From Alphaproteobacteria bacterium (lineage in GTDB: Bacteria; Pseudomonadota; Alphaproteobacteria; Rhodobacterales; Rhodobacteraceae), in contig JAUIAU010000027.1 in the NCBI GenBank assembly GCA_030425185.1, positions 1 to 41,740 on the forward strand: 41,740 nt of DNA. Direction: 5' to 3'. Below are positions 1 through 7,063 of the stretch, piece after piece; positions within the stretch are counted from its first letter, which is position 1; each line of letters opens with the position of its first letter. The notes beneath the pieces are model-generated. The model saw nothing but the letters and a program-made list of their open reading frames with translations. It was not told where the DNA came from and did not search any database. The translations under genes were made by a program, and so were the position numbers.

Positions 1-2
1 GC

Positions 3-554
3 CTGTCGAACGCCGAGATCGCCCGGGCGATGGGCGAGACCGAGAAGCGGGTCGCCGACGGCCTCATGGGGCTGAAGCGCAGCAAGCGCGCGACGGTGGC
101 GAACGATGCCAGCGGCCGGGTGATCCATCTGGTGCGCGTGAAGCCGAAGCCGGCCCCCGTGCACCGCCCCGCCGTCGGGCCGACCGTCACCCGCGATCCT
201 GAGCCTGCCAAGCCGAAGCCCGCCGCCCGGCCGCCGGTTCCCTACGTGCCGACCAAGGCCGACCACGACCGCCGGGCCGAGGAGCAGGCGCAGATCGACG
301 CGTTCCTCGCCGCCGGCAAGGCGCGCCGGTTCGAGGGCGGCCTGTTGTCGACGCTGCTCGAACAGGCATTCGCCGAGGACGAGATCGCGTTCGAGGTCGT
401 GCACAGCCTGAAGGAGAACCAGCACGGGCGGCTGCCCTACCGCGTCGCCGGCAAGCTGGTGAGTTCCGAGGCGGCGATCAAGCACGCCGACGTGATCCGC
501 CGTCGCATGGGACTGCCGCCGATAGCGGCCGAGGCTGGGGAGGTGGCGGCGTGA
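3..554 (+). CDS. HTH-type phage protein, 5' end cut by window edge
   Basis: The reading frame is open from the first bases of the window, so the true start lies outside. An ATG at 30 exists, but the codons before it (LSNAEIARAMGETEKRV) read as a helix-turn-helix that would be cut in half by that start. The pattern loosely resembles the N-terminal HTH of GcrA-type regulators, but too little is visible to assign it. A proline-rich linker follows, then a second basic helical part near the C terminus (RLPYRVAGKLVSSEAAI). The stop overlaps the GTG start of the methyltransferase gene by four bases, which suggests translational coupling. The likely role is DNA binding in the early phage programme. 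GcrA kinship is an inference only. Confidence 0.6.
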   Translation: MSNAEIARAMGETEKRVADGLMGLKRSKRATVANDASGRVIHLVRVKPKPAPVHRPAVGPTVTRDPEPAKPKPAARPPVPYVPTKADHDRRAEEQAQIDAFLAAGKARRFEGGLLSTLLEQAFAEDEIAFEVVHSLKENQHGRLPYRVAGKLVSSEAAIKHADVIRRRMGLPPIAAEAGEVAA

Positions 555-1402
555 GCCAGAACACATCCTCAGCCGTCATGCAGCAGCGCCATGAGGCCTT
601 GGACAGCCTCGACGACTTCCCGACGCCGCCCTGGGCCGCTCGGGCGCTGTGCGAGTGCCTGGCGTCGATGACCGAGGGCTACAATCCGTCGATGTCGTGC
701 TGGGAGCCGGCCTGCAACCGCGGCTACATGGTGCGCGGCCTGTCCGGCTACTTCGAGCGCGTCTATTCCTCCGACGTGCATCCCTATGGCTTCGGCGCGG
801 TGCGGGACTTCCTGTTCCCCGGCGACGAGCCGCGGTTCGACTGGATCATCACCAACCCGCCGTTCGTGCTGGGCGAGGAATTCGCGCTGACCGCCGTCGA
901 GCGCGCTCGCTACGGCGTCGCCATGTTCACCCGGCTCGCGTTCCTCGAAGGCCAGGGGCGATTCGCGCGCCTGTTCAGCAAGCGCCCGCCCACGTCGATC
1001 CTGCAGTTCACCGAGCGGCCGATCCTGCACCGCGGTCTCGTCCGCGACCCGTCGCTGCCCTACTGGGACGAGGAGGCGCAGAAGATGCGCCGGCCCTCGA
1101 CGGCGACCGCCGTGGATGACCTCCGCGATATCGACCCGACGCTGCGGAACTGGGCGGCGTTCTGGATCGGCATGGGCTGGCAGGTCAGCCGCATCGACGG
1201 CGGGTATTCAGCCGTCACCCCGGCCCCCGGTGGCAGTTACTTCATCCGCCAGTGCTGGGCCGAGATCGACCCGGCCGCGTGCGCGGAGCAGCTCGCCGTC
1301 GTGCTCGATCGGTGGCCGTGGCTGGTCGAGGTGCCCGCCGGCCCGCGGCATATCGGTGAGGTGGCCCGCGATATTGTCCGGCGGCTGGGAGACGAACGGT
1401 GA
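551..1402 (+). CDS. phage N6-adenine-type DNA methyltransferase
   Basis: This 283-residue protein has the signature of phage DNA adenine methyltransferases. There is a DFPTPPWAARALCE segment near residue 22, a SAM-binding motif I variant (EPACNRGYM, residues 52-60) and the catalytic NPPF motif IV (102-105). It probably transfers a methyl group from SAM to adenine in DNA; the target site cannot be read from the sequence. The start is GTG at 551, overlapping the previous stop as GTGA. The next gene starts the same way at 1399, so the three genes form a coupled early operon. In phages such enzymes protect DNA from host restriction or alter host regulation. RNA or protein methylation is less likely because NPPF is typical of amino-methylating DNA enzymes. 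Confidence 0.85.
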   Translation: MSQNTSSAVMQQRHEALDSLDDFPTPPWAARALCECLASMTEGYNPSMSCWEPACNRGYMVRGLSGYFERVYSSDVHPYGFGAVRDFLFPGDEPRFDWIITNPPFVLGEEFALTAVERARYGVAMFTRLAFLEGQGRFARLFSKRPPTSILQFTERPILHRGLVRDPSLPYWDEEAQKMRRPSTATAVDDLRDIDPTLRNWAAFWIGMGWQVSRIDGGYSAVTPAPGGSYFIRQCWAEIDPAACAEQLAVVLDRWPWLVEVPAGPRHIGEVARDIVRRLGDER

Positions 1403-1926
1403 GTATGCGGCGGGAACTGCAGTCGTTGACGCCGATGTCATTCGCCAGGGCATGCGAGGTGTTCGTCGACGACCGAGCCGTCCGCCGGGCAGCAACCTCA
1501 TGGCTGATGCCGCATGCCGCCGACGTCACGGTGCACGATGACGGATCTTGGCAGCCGGGTGGCGCCGATCCGGTAATTGTGGTGCCGATCTGGTACTGGC
1601 CGCCGCACGAAATCGTGGACCTCGCTGCGATCGACCTGCGTACCGACCGCGCGTACCTGCGCGCTGGCGTAGCGGACGCGCTCGGCGAGCATCGGGTCAA
1701 CCCTGTCGACCAGGACGTGACGCTCGTACTGCATGACAGCCCATCGGCTTGGCTGCGCTCTGGTGGTCTCGGCATCTGCCCGCTGTCGCCGGCGTTCCTC
1801 CCGCACCTCCTCGGGCGTCGGGACATCACGTTGGCAGCGCCAAGCGATGAGGCAGCGATGGCGCTGCGGCGTCGGCTGATAGCCGCCCTGCCGCCGCTCC
1901 CGGGGATCGCGGTATGGGAGGGCTGA
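1399..1926 (+). CDS. hypothetical early phage protein
   Basis: I do not recognise this 175-residue protein. It starts with GTG at 1399, overlapping the methyltransferase stop by four bases. It is soluble-looking, with no signal peptide or membrane segment, and has an aromatic stretch (VVPIWYWPPHE) near residue 60. A candidate ATG for the next gene at 1914 lies inside its 3' end, and the better next start at 1932 is five bases past its stop. The position between a methyltransferase and a replication ATPase suggests an early role in DNA metabolism, but that is context only. Confidence 0.7.
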   Translation: MSMRRELQSLTPMSFARACEVFVDDRAVRRAATSWLMPHAADVTVHDDGSWQPGGADPVIVVPIWYWPPHEIVDLAAIDLRTDRAYLRAGVADALGEHRVNPVDQDVTLVLHDSPSAWLRSGGLGICPLSPAFLPHLLGRRDITLAAPSDEAAMALRRRLIAALPPLPGIAVWEG

Positions 1927-1931
1927 CGCGC

Positions 1932-3164
1932 ATGTCGGAGCACGACGACATCAAGGTGCGTCCGTTCATCCCTCCCCATCAACAGCAGCAGTTCGTTGAC
2001 CCGAACAGCCGTGAAGGCCGCCGCCGCAGCCGGGAAGCGCTGAGCGGGCCGCAGAACATCGACCGCCACAAGGCGAAGGTCGTGCGAGGCATCACCGCTG
2101 CCGAGCTCGGCGAAAGGCCGCTGATACCCCCGGCATGGTGGCTGGAAGACCTCATCTATCAGGCGGCGGTCGGCTGCCTATACGCCCCTGGCGGCACCGG
2201 CAAAAGCTACGTCACCCTGCAGATGGCCGTCGCCTCGGCGCTGGGGGAGCATTTCTGCGGACGACCGACCGTCGAGGGCCGCACCGCCGTTTGGTCATGC
2301 GAGGACGATGAAGGGGTCCTGCACGCCCGCCTCGACCGCATCGTGAAAGCACGCGGCCGCACCATGGCGGACCTCGAAGACAGGATCGTGTTGTTCGACC
2401 GCACCGAGCAGGACAACACCATGCTGCGGCTGGACAAGTCGTTCGATGTACAGCCGAACAGGCTGTGGGACGACTTCATGCTGACCATGGAGCGCCTCGA
2501 GCCATCGCTGATCGTGATCGACGGGTTGTGGAACATCTACGACGGGCCCGAGAACAACCGCGGCATCGCCTACAAGGTGGTCACCCGCCTGAAGGAGATC
2601 GTGCAGGTCACCGGCGCCACGGTGCTGGTCACCGCGCACCCGTCGCTGTCGGGCATGGCGTCCGGCGAGGGCACCTCTGGCTCGACCGCGTGGAACGGCG
2701 CCTGGCGCTATCGCCTCCTGCTCGATCGCCCGGAGCGCAAGGGCATCGAGCGCGTGTTGAAGGCAATGAAACAGAACTACGGCCGGGACGACGATGAGAT
2801 CCGGTTGATCTGGGACGACGAGTCCGGCGTGTTCATTCACGACCAGGAGGAGTCGGGAACCGTCGCTGCGCTTAAGCGAGAGGCAGAGCGCAACCGGTTC
2901 GTCGAGACGCTGTGGCGGATCCTGCGATCCGGCCGCCGCGTCACTATCGGGGCGAAAAGCAGCCCCAACCATGTGACCAAGGTGTTCGGTCTAGAAAAGG
3001 ACTGGCGCCGGTTCAGCGCGACCAAACTCGATGAGTTGGCGCGTGAATGCTACGACCGCGAACTGGTCCGGCTCGGCACCGTGAAGGATGCCCAGCGCCG
3101 GCTCCAGGAAAGCCTTGTCCCCGCAAATTGGGACGACAGCGGGGAGGCAGGCAGTGGCCACTAA
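1932..3164 (+). CDS. RepA-like AAA ATPase / replicative helicase loader type
   Basis: The 410-residue protein carries a RecA/RepA-type (AAA_25-like) ATPase core: Walker A APGGTGKS at residues 85-92, Walker B SLIVIDG ending at D197, and a VTAHPS segment after it. Plasmid RSF1010 RepA and many phage relatives with this layout are hexameric replicative helicases acting on DNA at the origin. The N-terminal 60 residues are low in structure signals, and the C-terminal third has basic helices that may bind DNA. An ATG at 1914 is possible. I chose 1932 because GGAGGG (1917-1922) sits at proper distance and 1914 would lie inside the upstream gene. The gene is followed directly by a ten-base repeat array, which fits an origin next to its helicase gene. 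Confidence 0.85.
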   Translation: MSEHDDIKVRPFIPPHQQQQFVDPNSREGRRRSREALSGPQNIDRHKAKVVRGITAAELGERPLIPPAWWLEDLIYQAAVGCLYAPGGTGKSYVTLQMAVASALGEHFCGRPTVEGRTAVWSCEDDEGVLHARLDRIVKARGRTMADLEDRIVLFDRTEQDNTMLRLDKSFDVQPNRLWDDFMLTMERLEPSLIVIDGLWNIYDGPENNRGIAYKVVTRLKEIVQVTGATVLVTAHPSLSGMASGEGTSGSTAWNGAWRYRLLLDRPERKGIERVLKAMKQNYGRDDDEIRLIWDDESGVFIHDQEESGTVAALKREAERNRFVETLWRILRSGRRVTIGAKSSPNHVTKVFGLEKDWRRFSATKLDELARECYDRELVRLGTVKDAQRRLQESLVPANWDDSGEAGSGH

Positions 3165-3182
3165 CCCGTTGAATTCCCTTCT

Positions 3183-3428
3183 GCTCCAGAGCGACCGGAG
3201 TTCAGCCATTTTGCGGCCGATCCGGTACTACTTTGGGCGTAAGTCACTGAAAACGCTTCTGCTCCAGAGCTGCTCCAGAGCTCGCGATTTTGCATCAAGA
3301 GCTTCGCTAAGTGCTTGTTTTCATTGTGCTCCAGAGCTGCTCCAGAGCTTTGCTCCGGTTGCATCAACCGCTCTGAAAAACGCAATGAAATCAATGCTCC
3401 AGAGCTGCTCAAGAGCTTGCTCCACAGC
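3183..3428 (+). repeat. paired GCTCCAGAGC repeat array (candidate origin iterons or operators)
   Basis: Six exact copies of GCTCCAGAGC start at 3183, 3261, 3272, 3328, 3339 and 3396. Two near copies start at 3407 (GCTCAAGAGC) and 3419 (GCTCCACAGC). They come in pairs with starts 11 bases apart, about one helical turn. The pairs repeat every 67-68 bases (3261, 3328, 3396), and a single copy sits 78 bases before the first pair. Each unit is itself a near-palindrome, GCTC-CA-GAGC. Sequence between the pairs is richer in A and T than the surroundings and contains GCATCAA at 3292 and 3361. The array follows the RepA-like gene and precedes the antiterminator gene. It reads as iterons of a replication origin or as operators of an early promoter. 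No convincing gene covers it. Confidence 0.7.
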
Positions 3429-3430
3429 AC

Positions 3431-3493
3431 CACCCCTTACAGGGGTGTTGGTAGTTACCACCTCCCCACCACCACGCCCTGCAGGGGTCTTGG
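3431..3493 (+). repeat. 21-base imperfect direct repeat with hairpin
   Basis: Two related 21-base units, at 3431-3451 and 3473-3493, agree at 17 positions and start 42 bases apart (four helical turns). The first holds a perfect CACCCCT-tac-AGGGGTG hairpin. The second holds the palindrome CCCTGCAGGG (3477-3486). They lie just after the ten-base repeat array. They may be binding sites belonging to the same origin or control region. Confidence 0.4.
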
Positions 3494-3672
3494 GGCGCGC
3501 ACACCTACCTCGCCAGCAATTCAACCGCCCAGGACAGCGAGAGGCATCCTGGCCCGTCGAGTCGCTGGTGTGGCTAACCGCAGCGATCGTGTCCGACATG
3601 CTGGCCGACCAGCCGGCGCGCTTCCGGTGGGCATCGGACCTGCCGGCCATCCAACTCTCGGAGGCGAAATGA
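3445..3672 (+). CDS. possible small protein upstream of antiterminator
   Basis: An open frame of 75 codons from GTG 3445 ends with a TGA that overlaps the ATG of the antiterminator gene as AAATGA. This is the arrangement used by most neighbouring real genes. Its second half (about 3540 onward) has GC-rich third positions like real genes here and reads as an ordinary helical protein (SLVWLTAAIVSDMLADQP). Its first half is proline-rich and overlaps the direct repeats, and the ribosome site is weak. The true start could be further downstream. I give it as a possibility because of the stop/start coupling and codon use. No family is recognised. Confidence 0.35.
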   Translation: MLVVTTSPPPRPAGVLGRAHLPRQQFNRPGQREASWPVESLVWLTAAIVSDMLADQPARFRWASDLPAIQLSEAK

Positions 3673-4355
3673 CCGCTCACATCACCAGGGAGACCGCCGC
3701 CATGCCGAAGCACGAGACGCCGATGGCTCCGAAGCCGGCCAAGCCGGACCTGCGGCGCCACGAGCTCGACGCCATGTCGGATGATGGCCTGACCGCTTTC
3801 GGGCGGACATGGTACGCGCTCGAGGTCGACCCGCAGCGCGAGCTGGTGGTGCGCTACGACATCCGCCAGGCCGGGTTCGAGGCGTGGTGCCCGATCCGGA
3901 CGCGCTGGATCCGCAAGAACCGCTACACCAAGACCCGGTTCGAAAAGCCGTTCCCGCAGTTGCCGCGGTACGTGTTCGTCGGGTTCGAGCCGGACCAGCC
4001 GGTGCCGTGGTTCGACATCTGCGCGATCGACCATGTGCACGGCCCGCTCGGCAACCACGGCAGGCCGTCCGAGGTCAGGACGATGCAGCTCCAGGCCATG
4101 ATGCAGGACCAGTTGCTCGGCAAGTGGCGCGCCGAGAACCGCGAACGCGGGATGATGAGCCAGTTCCTGCGGATCGGCGACATCATCCCGACCGGCGCCC
4201 TCAAGCTGCCGATCGAGGATGTCGACAGGGATCTCCAGGTGACGGACATCCGCGGCCGCACCGCGGTGCTCGACGGCCTGGGGCTCTTGGGCGCGACGGT
4301 CATCCAGGTCGACGTGAACAGCATCGATTTCACGAAGGTCTCGACGCGGCGATGA
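3669..4355 (+). CDS. NusG/RfaH-like transcription antitermination protein
   Basis: This 228-residue protein has a NusG N-terminal domain. It opens with RTWYALEV near residue 46, continues with a basic RTRWIRKNRYTKTR stretch and has the classic LPRYVFVGF strand at 98-106. A KOW-like C-terminal part follows (RIGDIIPTG, then a short beta-rich tail ending VNSIDF). NusG-family proteins bind the RNA polymerase clamp and change pausing or termination. Phage copies probably drive read-through into late genes. The start at 3669 is supported by GGAGG at 3660-3664. A run of about 45 residues before the NGN domain is charged and likely flexible. The late region of this phage contains several hairpins inside or between genes that would need read-through, which fits this role. 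Confidence 0.8.
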   Translation: MTAHITRETAAMPKHETPMAPKPAKPDLRRHELDAMSDDGLTAFGRTWYALEVDPQRELVVRYDIRQAGFEAWCPIRTRWIRKNRYTKTRFEKPFPQLPRYVFVGFEPDQPVPWFDICAIDHVHGPLGNHGRPSEVRTMQLQAMMQDQLLGKWRAENRERGMMSQFLRIGDIIPTGALKLPIEDVDRDLQVTDIRGRTAVLDGLGLLGATVIQVDVNSIDFTKVSTRR

Positions 4356-4363
4356 AACGCATA

Positions 4364-4394
4364 GGCCGGCGCGCACTCAGAGGCGCGGCCGGCC
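4364..4394. terminator. strong GC hairpin between convergent genes
   Basis: Arms at 4364-4374 (GGCCGGCGCGC) and 4383-4394 (GCGCGGCCGGCC) pair with a single bulged base and an eight-base loop. The element lies between the antiterminator stop (4355) and the integrase stop (4415), which converge. No long T-run follows on either strand, so it may be a weak bidirectional terminator or simply a transcript-end stabiliser. Confidence 0.5.
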
Positions 4395-4414
4395 ATGCGC
4401 TTTGGGCGGACGAT

Positions 4415-5329
4415 CTACAGCGACACGAACGTCGCCGTGCCCTCCTTCGGGCGGCGATGCAGATAGGCCGCCGTGGTGTTCGGCGAGGCGTGTCCCATGC
4501 TGGTCTGCGTCGTCTTCAGGCTGGCGCCGGCGTCCATGGCGTCGGTCGCGTGGGCGTGGCGCATGTCGTGGACGTGCGCTTTGACGCCGACACGCTGGGC
4601 CGCGTTGGATACGATACGCCAGGCCGTCGCACCATCCATCGCCCGCCGGCCGCGGCCCGGGAAAACCGGATCGTTGGATACGAGACCCTGGGCGCTGATC
4701 CACGCCTGCAGGTCGGCCCACAGCTCGGACCGGATCAGCACCACGCGCAGCCGGTTGCCCTTGCCGCGGAGCGTCGCCTGCCCGCTGATGCCGTCGTCGA
4801 CCATGTCGGGCCGCTCGCGCAGGGCGGACACGGTCAGGCCGCGCAGCTCGGCGTTGCGGGCGCCGGTGAGGTAGGCGAACCGGATCAGCAGGCGGTTCCG
4901 TTCGTTCGGCTCGGCGGCGACCATGGCCCTGATGTCGTGGGACTCGGGCACGCTCCGCTCGGCGTAGTCGGCCGCGTCGGTCTCGCTGCCGAGCTTCGGC
5001 ATGCGCAGCAGGGTGGACGGATCCTCGGCGATGTAGCCGGCCGTGCGCAGGAAGCCGAACAGCGACCCCAGGCAGGCGAGCCGGTTGCGCCGCGTGGTGA
5101 CGGCCAAGTGGCCGATGGCCTGCGCGTAGGCGGTCAGGTCGGCCAGCGTGACCGATCGCAGCGGCGCGCCGCCGGTGAACTCCCGGAAGCCGCGGAGCGT
5201 GGCCCCATAGGTCGCCTGGGTCGACTCCGGGTACTGGCCCAGCCACAGCAGGACCAGCTCGGCCTCGGAGCGCTCGCGCAGCGGTGCCGGCGGCAGGATC
5301 TCGACGTTCGTTGCATGGGTGATGGCCAT
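4415..5329 (-). CDS. int: tyrosine recombinase, phage integrase
   Basis: This 304-residue site-specific recombinase integrates the phage into the host chromosome and excises it. The catalytic set is visible: Arg158 in TGARNAELRGL, Lys190 in LRGKGNRLR, His254-x-x-Arg257 in HDMRHAH, His280 in SMGH and the nucleophile Tyr289 in TTAAYL. The N-terminal part (about 20-105) is a SAM-like core-binding domain. The start at 5329 is set by AGGAG at 5338-5343. Longer upstream extensions read as shadow sequence of the neighbouring gene. It is the last gene of a reverse-strand operon that begins with the S24-like protein, so integration is tied to the lysogeny transcript. attP would be expected near its 3' end, but I could not recognise it. 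Confidence 0.93.
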   Translation of the reverse strand: MAITHATNVEILPPAPLRERSEAELVLLWLGQYPESTQATYGATLRGFREFTGGAPLRSVTLADLTAYAQAIGHLAVTTRRNRLACLGSLFGFLRTAGYIAEDPSTLLRMPKLGSETDAADYAERSVPESHDIRAMVAAEPNERNRLLIRFAYLTGARNAELRGLTVSALRERPDMVDDGISGQATLRGKGNRLRVVLIRSELWADLQAWISAQGLVSNDPVFPGRGRRAMDGATAWRIVSNAAQRVGVKAHVHDMRHAHATDAMDAGASLKTTQTSMGHASPNTTAAYLHRRPKEGTATFVSL

Positions 5330-5343
5330 GATCTCGGTCTCCT

Positions 5344-5679
5344 CTACAGCTTGACGGCAGCGACACCGGCCGAGCGTGCCCGGACGAAGTCGCAGGTGAT
5401 GGTCTGGCCCGGCATCGCGGCCTGCAGCGTCTCGACGATCGCCGATTGCAGGTCGCGTGCCTGGGTGGTGAGGCAGGGCGGCATCGGCCCCCGTTCGGAC
5501 GGCCTGGCCCGTGCCCAGGCGTCCCACTCGCGCGGGACCACCGGGAAGCTGGCGCCGACCACAACGGCGTGCATCCCCTCGTCGGTCGGTCGGAGCTCCA
5601 GGTTGAGCCCCTTGGGCACCCGCCCCGCCTTTGCGGCGGAGCGGAGCGCGTTGCGGGCGGTGTCGATAGCGTCAGGCAT
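5344..5679 (-). CDS. hypothetical protein of the lysogeny operon
   Basis: This protein of 111 residues belongs to no family I can name. It begins at ATG 5679, eight bases inside the end of the previous gene. Its stop lies 14 bases before the integrase start, so its end is next to the integrase ribosome site. It is a soluble mixed alpha/beta sequence with helical ends (NALRSAAKAG near the N terminus, RDLQSAIVETLQAA near residue 80). No signal peptide or membrane segment is visible. The position immediately before the integrase suggests a directionality or regulatory accessory role, but no DNA-binding motif is clear. Confidence 0.65.
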   Translation of the reverse strand: MPDAIDTARNALRSAAKAGRVPKGLNLELRPTDEGMHAVVVGASFPVVPREWDAWARARPSERGPMPPCLTTQARDLQSAIVETLQAAMPGQTITCDFVRARSAGVAAVKL

Positions 5680-5929
5680 GGTCCACCATCCGTTCGTGCA
5701 CGGCGATCACGTCGGCCCGCGCAACCTTGAGCGGCTGGGTCCACCGGGACCGCCACATGCTGCTGATGAGCTTGCGGACCAGGACGTGCCGCCCGTCGCC
5801 GACGTGGCCGACGAATTCAGCGTAGCACCGGCCATGCTTGCGGTGCGGCTGGCGGATCGTCATCGCCTGTCCGGCGGTTGCCTGATCCAAGGTCGGGAAC
5901 AGCGGCCGGCGGTTGTCGTTGGCGATCAT
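5672..5929 (-). CDS. small hypothetical protein of the lysogeny operon
   Basis: This 85-residue basic protein is not recognised. Its ATG at 5929 overlaps the stop of the antirepressor-like gene (ATGA), and its own stop overlaps the next start by eight bases. Translational coupling on both sides supports it as a real gene even though longer shadow frames cover the same bases. It begins MIANDNRRPLFPTLDQA and is rich in Arg and His, so nucleic-acid contact is possible but not shown. Confidence 0.65.
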   Translation of the reverse strand: MIANDNRRPLFPTLDQATAGQAMTIRQPHRKHGRCYAEFVGHVGDGRHVLVRKLISSMWRSRWTQPLKVARADVIAVHERMVDHA

Positions 5930-6687
5930 GATGGCTTCCTCCGCGTCGGCTGGACAAGCCGCAGTGTCGCCTGCCCGCCCATCCGGTCGACCAGATCCTT
6001 GATCGGCGCCCAGCCGCCCTCGGAGAGCCAATGGCGCACGGCCGCCCGGTCGAACAACTTGCGGCCCGACCAGTCCCGGCGGATGCGGTAGTCGTTGATC
6101 TCGGAGAAAGCGGTCACGGCAGCGCTGATCTTCGCGACCACCCGCCGCCGGCCCTTCTTCGGCACCTGCCGGTCGATGGCGACCTGCAACGCCGGCATGA
6201 AGTCCAACGTGGCCACCATCTTCGGGTCGGCCGTCAGACGCTGCTCGATCATCGTCGGCAGCATCTCGCCCAGCGCCTCCGTCAGCGCCTTCCGCACGAC
6301 GCCCTTGACGATGCCGCCGACTGCCGACCGGTCGAGATCTGGGACCAGATGGCCGCGGCGGTAGGCGGTGAACACCTCGATCAGCATCCGCCGGACGTCC
6401 GGCGCCTTCGGAGCCCGGCTGAGCTGGCAGACGCACAGCGCCTGCTCCTCGGTCAGGTGGTACTCGGTGACCTCCATGCCGCCGCGCTTGTCGCGCTCGA
6501 CAACTGCACGCGCCGAGTGCAGTTGCCCATACGCCTCGATCTCAGCCTTGTTGCGCTCGATCACGCGGCGGATGTTCGTCGGCCGCTTCATGCCCAGCCG
6601 GGCGCCGAGGTCGACATCCCGCACGGTCGGTTCGCCGTGGGTCTCCACGAGCTGGATCGGCGATCCTAGGGCGGTCATCTCGTTCAT
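5926..6687 (-). CDS. Rha/antirepressor-like phage regulatory protein
   Basis: The 253-residue protein has the layout of phage antirepressor or Rha-type regulators. The N-terminal DNA-contact module (residues about 10-45) contains VRDVDLGARLGMKRP and NIRRVIERN, and a segment typical of these proteins follows (YHLTEEQALCVCQLSRAPKA, then RRMLIEVFTAYRRG). The C-terminal half is different and ends in a basic RRDWSGRKLFDRAAVRHWL region that may be a second DNA-binding unit. Such proteins bind repressors or DNA to shift lysogeny toward lytic growth. The start at 6687 has AGGGGG just upstream, and a start at 6783 would run through the previous gene. It lies ten bases after the S24-like gene and overlaps the next gene, so regulator and target may be co-expressed. 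Confidence 0.7.
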   Translation of the reverse strand: MNEMTALGSPIQLVETHGEPTVRDVDLGARLGMKRPTNIRRVIERNKAEIEAYGQLHSARAVVERDKRGGMEVTEYHLTEEQALCVCQLSRAPKAPDVRRMLIEVFTAYRRGHLVPDLDRSAVGGIVKGVVRKALTEALGEMLPTMIEQRLTADPKMVATLDFMPALQVAIDRQVPKKGRRRVVAKISAAVTAFSEINDYRIRRDWSGRKLFDRAAVRHWLSEGGWAPIKDLVDRMGGQATLRLVQPTRRKPS

Positions 6688-6697
6688 GACGGCCCCC

Positions 6698-7021
6698 TTA
6701 GATCGGATTGCAGGCGCCGACGACGCGGCCCAGCACCATGGCGTCCACGTCGGCCCCGGGCATGATGTCCGGGCCGGCGGCATATTTCGGGTTGTCGAGC
6801 ATCAGACGGACGCTGCCGTCGATCAGCATCTGGCACCGGCGGATGATCGTCTCGCCGCCGTACATCAGGACGTAGACCGCATCCGCCGCGACACGGTCGC
6901 ACGGCGCGACGACCGCGTAGCCGCGCTCGGCAAGGGTCGGCTCCATCGCGTCGGTCTCGACCGGGAGAAGCCGGCCGCGTGACAGGTCTTCGATGCGGGT
7001 GGTGGTCTGAAGGATTGACAT
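6698..7021 (-). CDS. single-domain S24 (LexA/CI C-terminal) protein without catalytic residues
   Basis: This 107-residue protein matches only the C-terminal S24 domain of LexA/CI repressors, with no HTH in front. The nucleophile loop, normally D-S-M-E-P-T, reads TDAMEPTL, so Ala25 stands where the catalytic Ser should be. The segment that normally carries the Lys (v-K-R-l) reads IIRRCQ, with Arg61 in its place. The fold and dimer surface may be kept while RecA-stimulated self-cleavage should be lost. The start at 7021 has GAGAGGT at good spacing, and an ATG at 7051 would sit at the predicted transcript start. It heads the reverse operon (antirepressor, two unknown proteins, integrase) and is divergent from the XRE gene at 7094. 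It may act as an immunity co-factor or decoy for another S24 repressor. Confidence 0.75.
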   Translation of the reverse strand: MSILQTTTRIEDLSRGRLLPVETDAMEPTLAERGYAVVAPCDRVAADAVYVLMYGGETIIRRCQMLIDGSVRLMLDNPKYAAGPDIMPGADVDAMVLGRVVGACNPI

Positions 7022-7035
7022 ATCGACCTCTCGGC

Positions 7036-7063
7036 TTGAACAATCGGTCATTGGCGATACATT
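7036..7063 (+). promoter_or_regulatory. candidate forward promoter for the XRE gene
   Basis: TTGAAC (7036-7041) and TACATT (7058-7063) are 16 bases apart on the forward strand and would start transcription near 7070, upstream of the TTG start at 7094. It overlaps the -10 of the reverse promoter, so the two would exclude each other. The match is modest. Confidence 0.4.

Noticed and set aside
3161-3433. Reverse-strand 90-codon frame with recurring SSSGA
   Set aside because: The repeated peptide is only the translation of the GCTCCAGAGC array. No ribosome site or neighbouring coupling supports a gene.
4377-5756. Long reverse frame overlapping the integrase
   Set aside because: It is an alternative frame of the integrase and upstream gene, Arg/Pro/Gly rich with no domain. 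The true integrase frame shows all catalytic residues.
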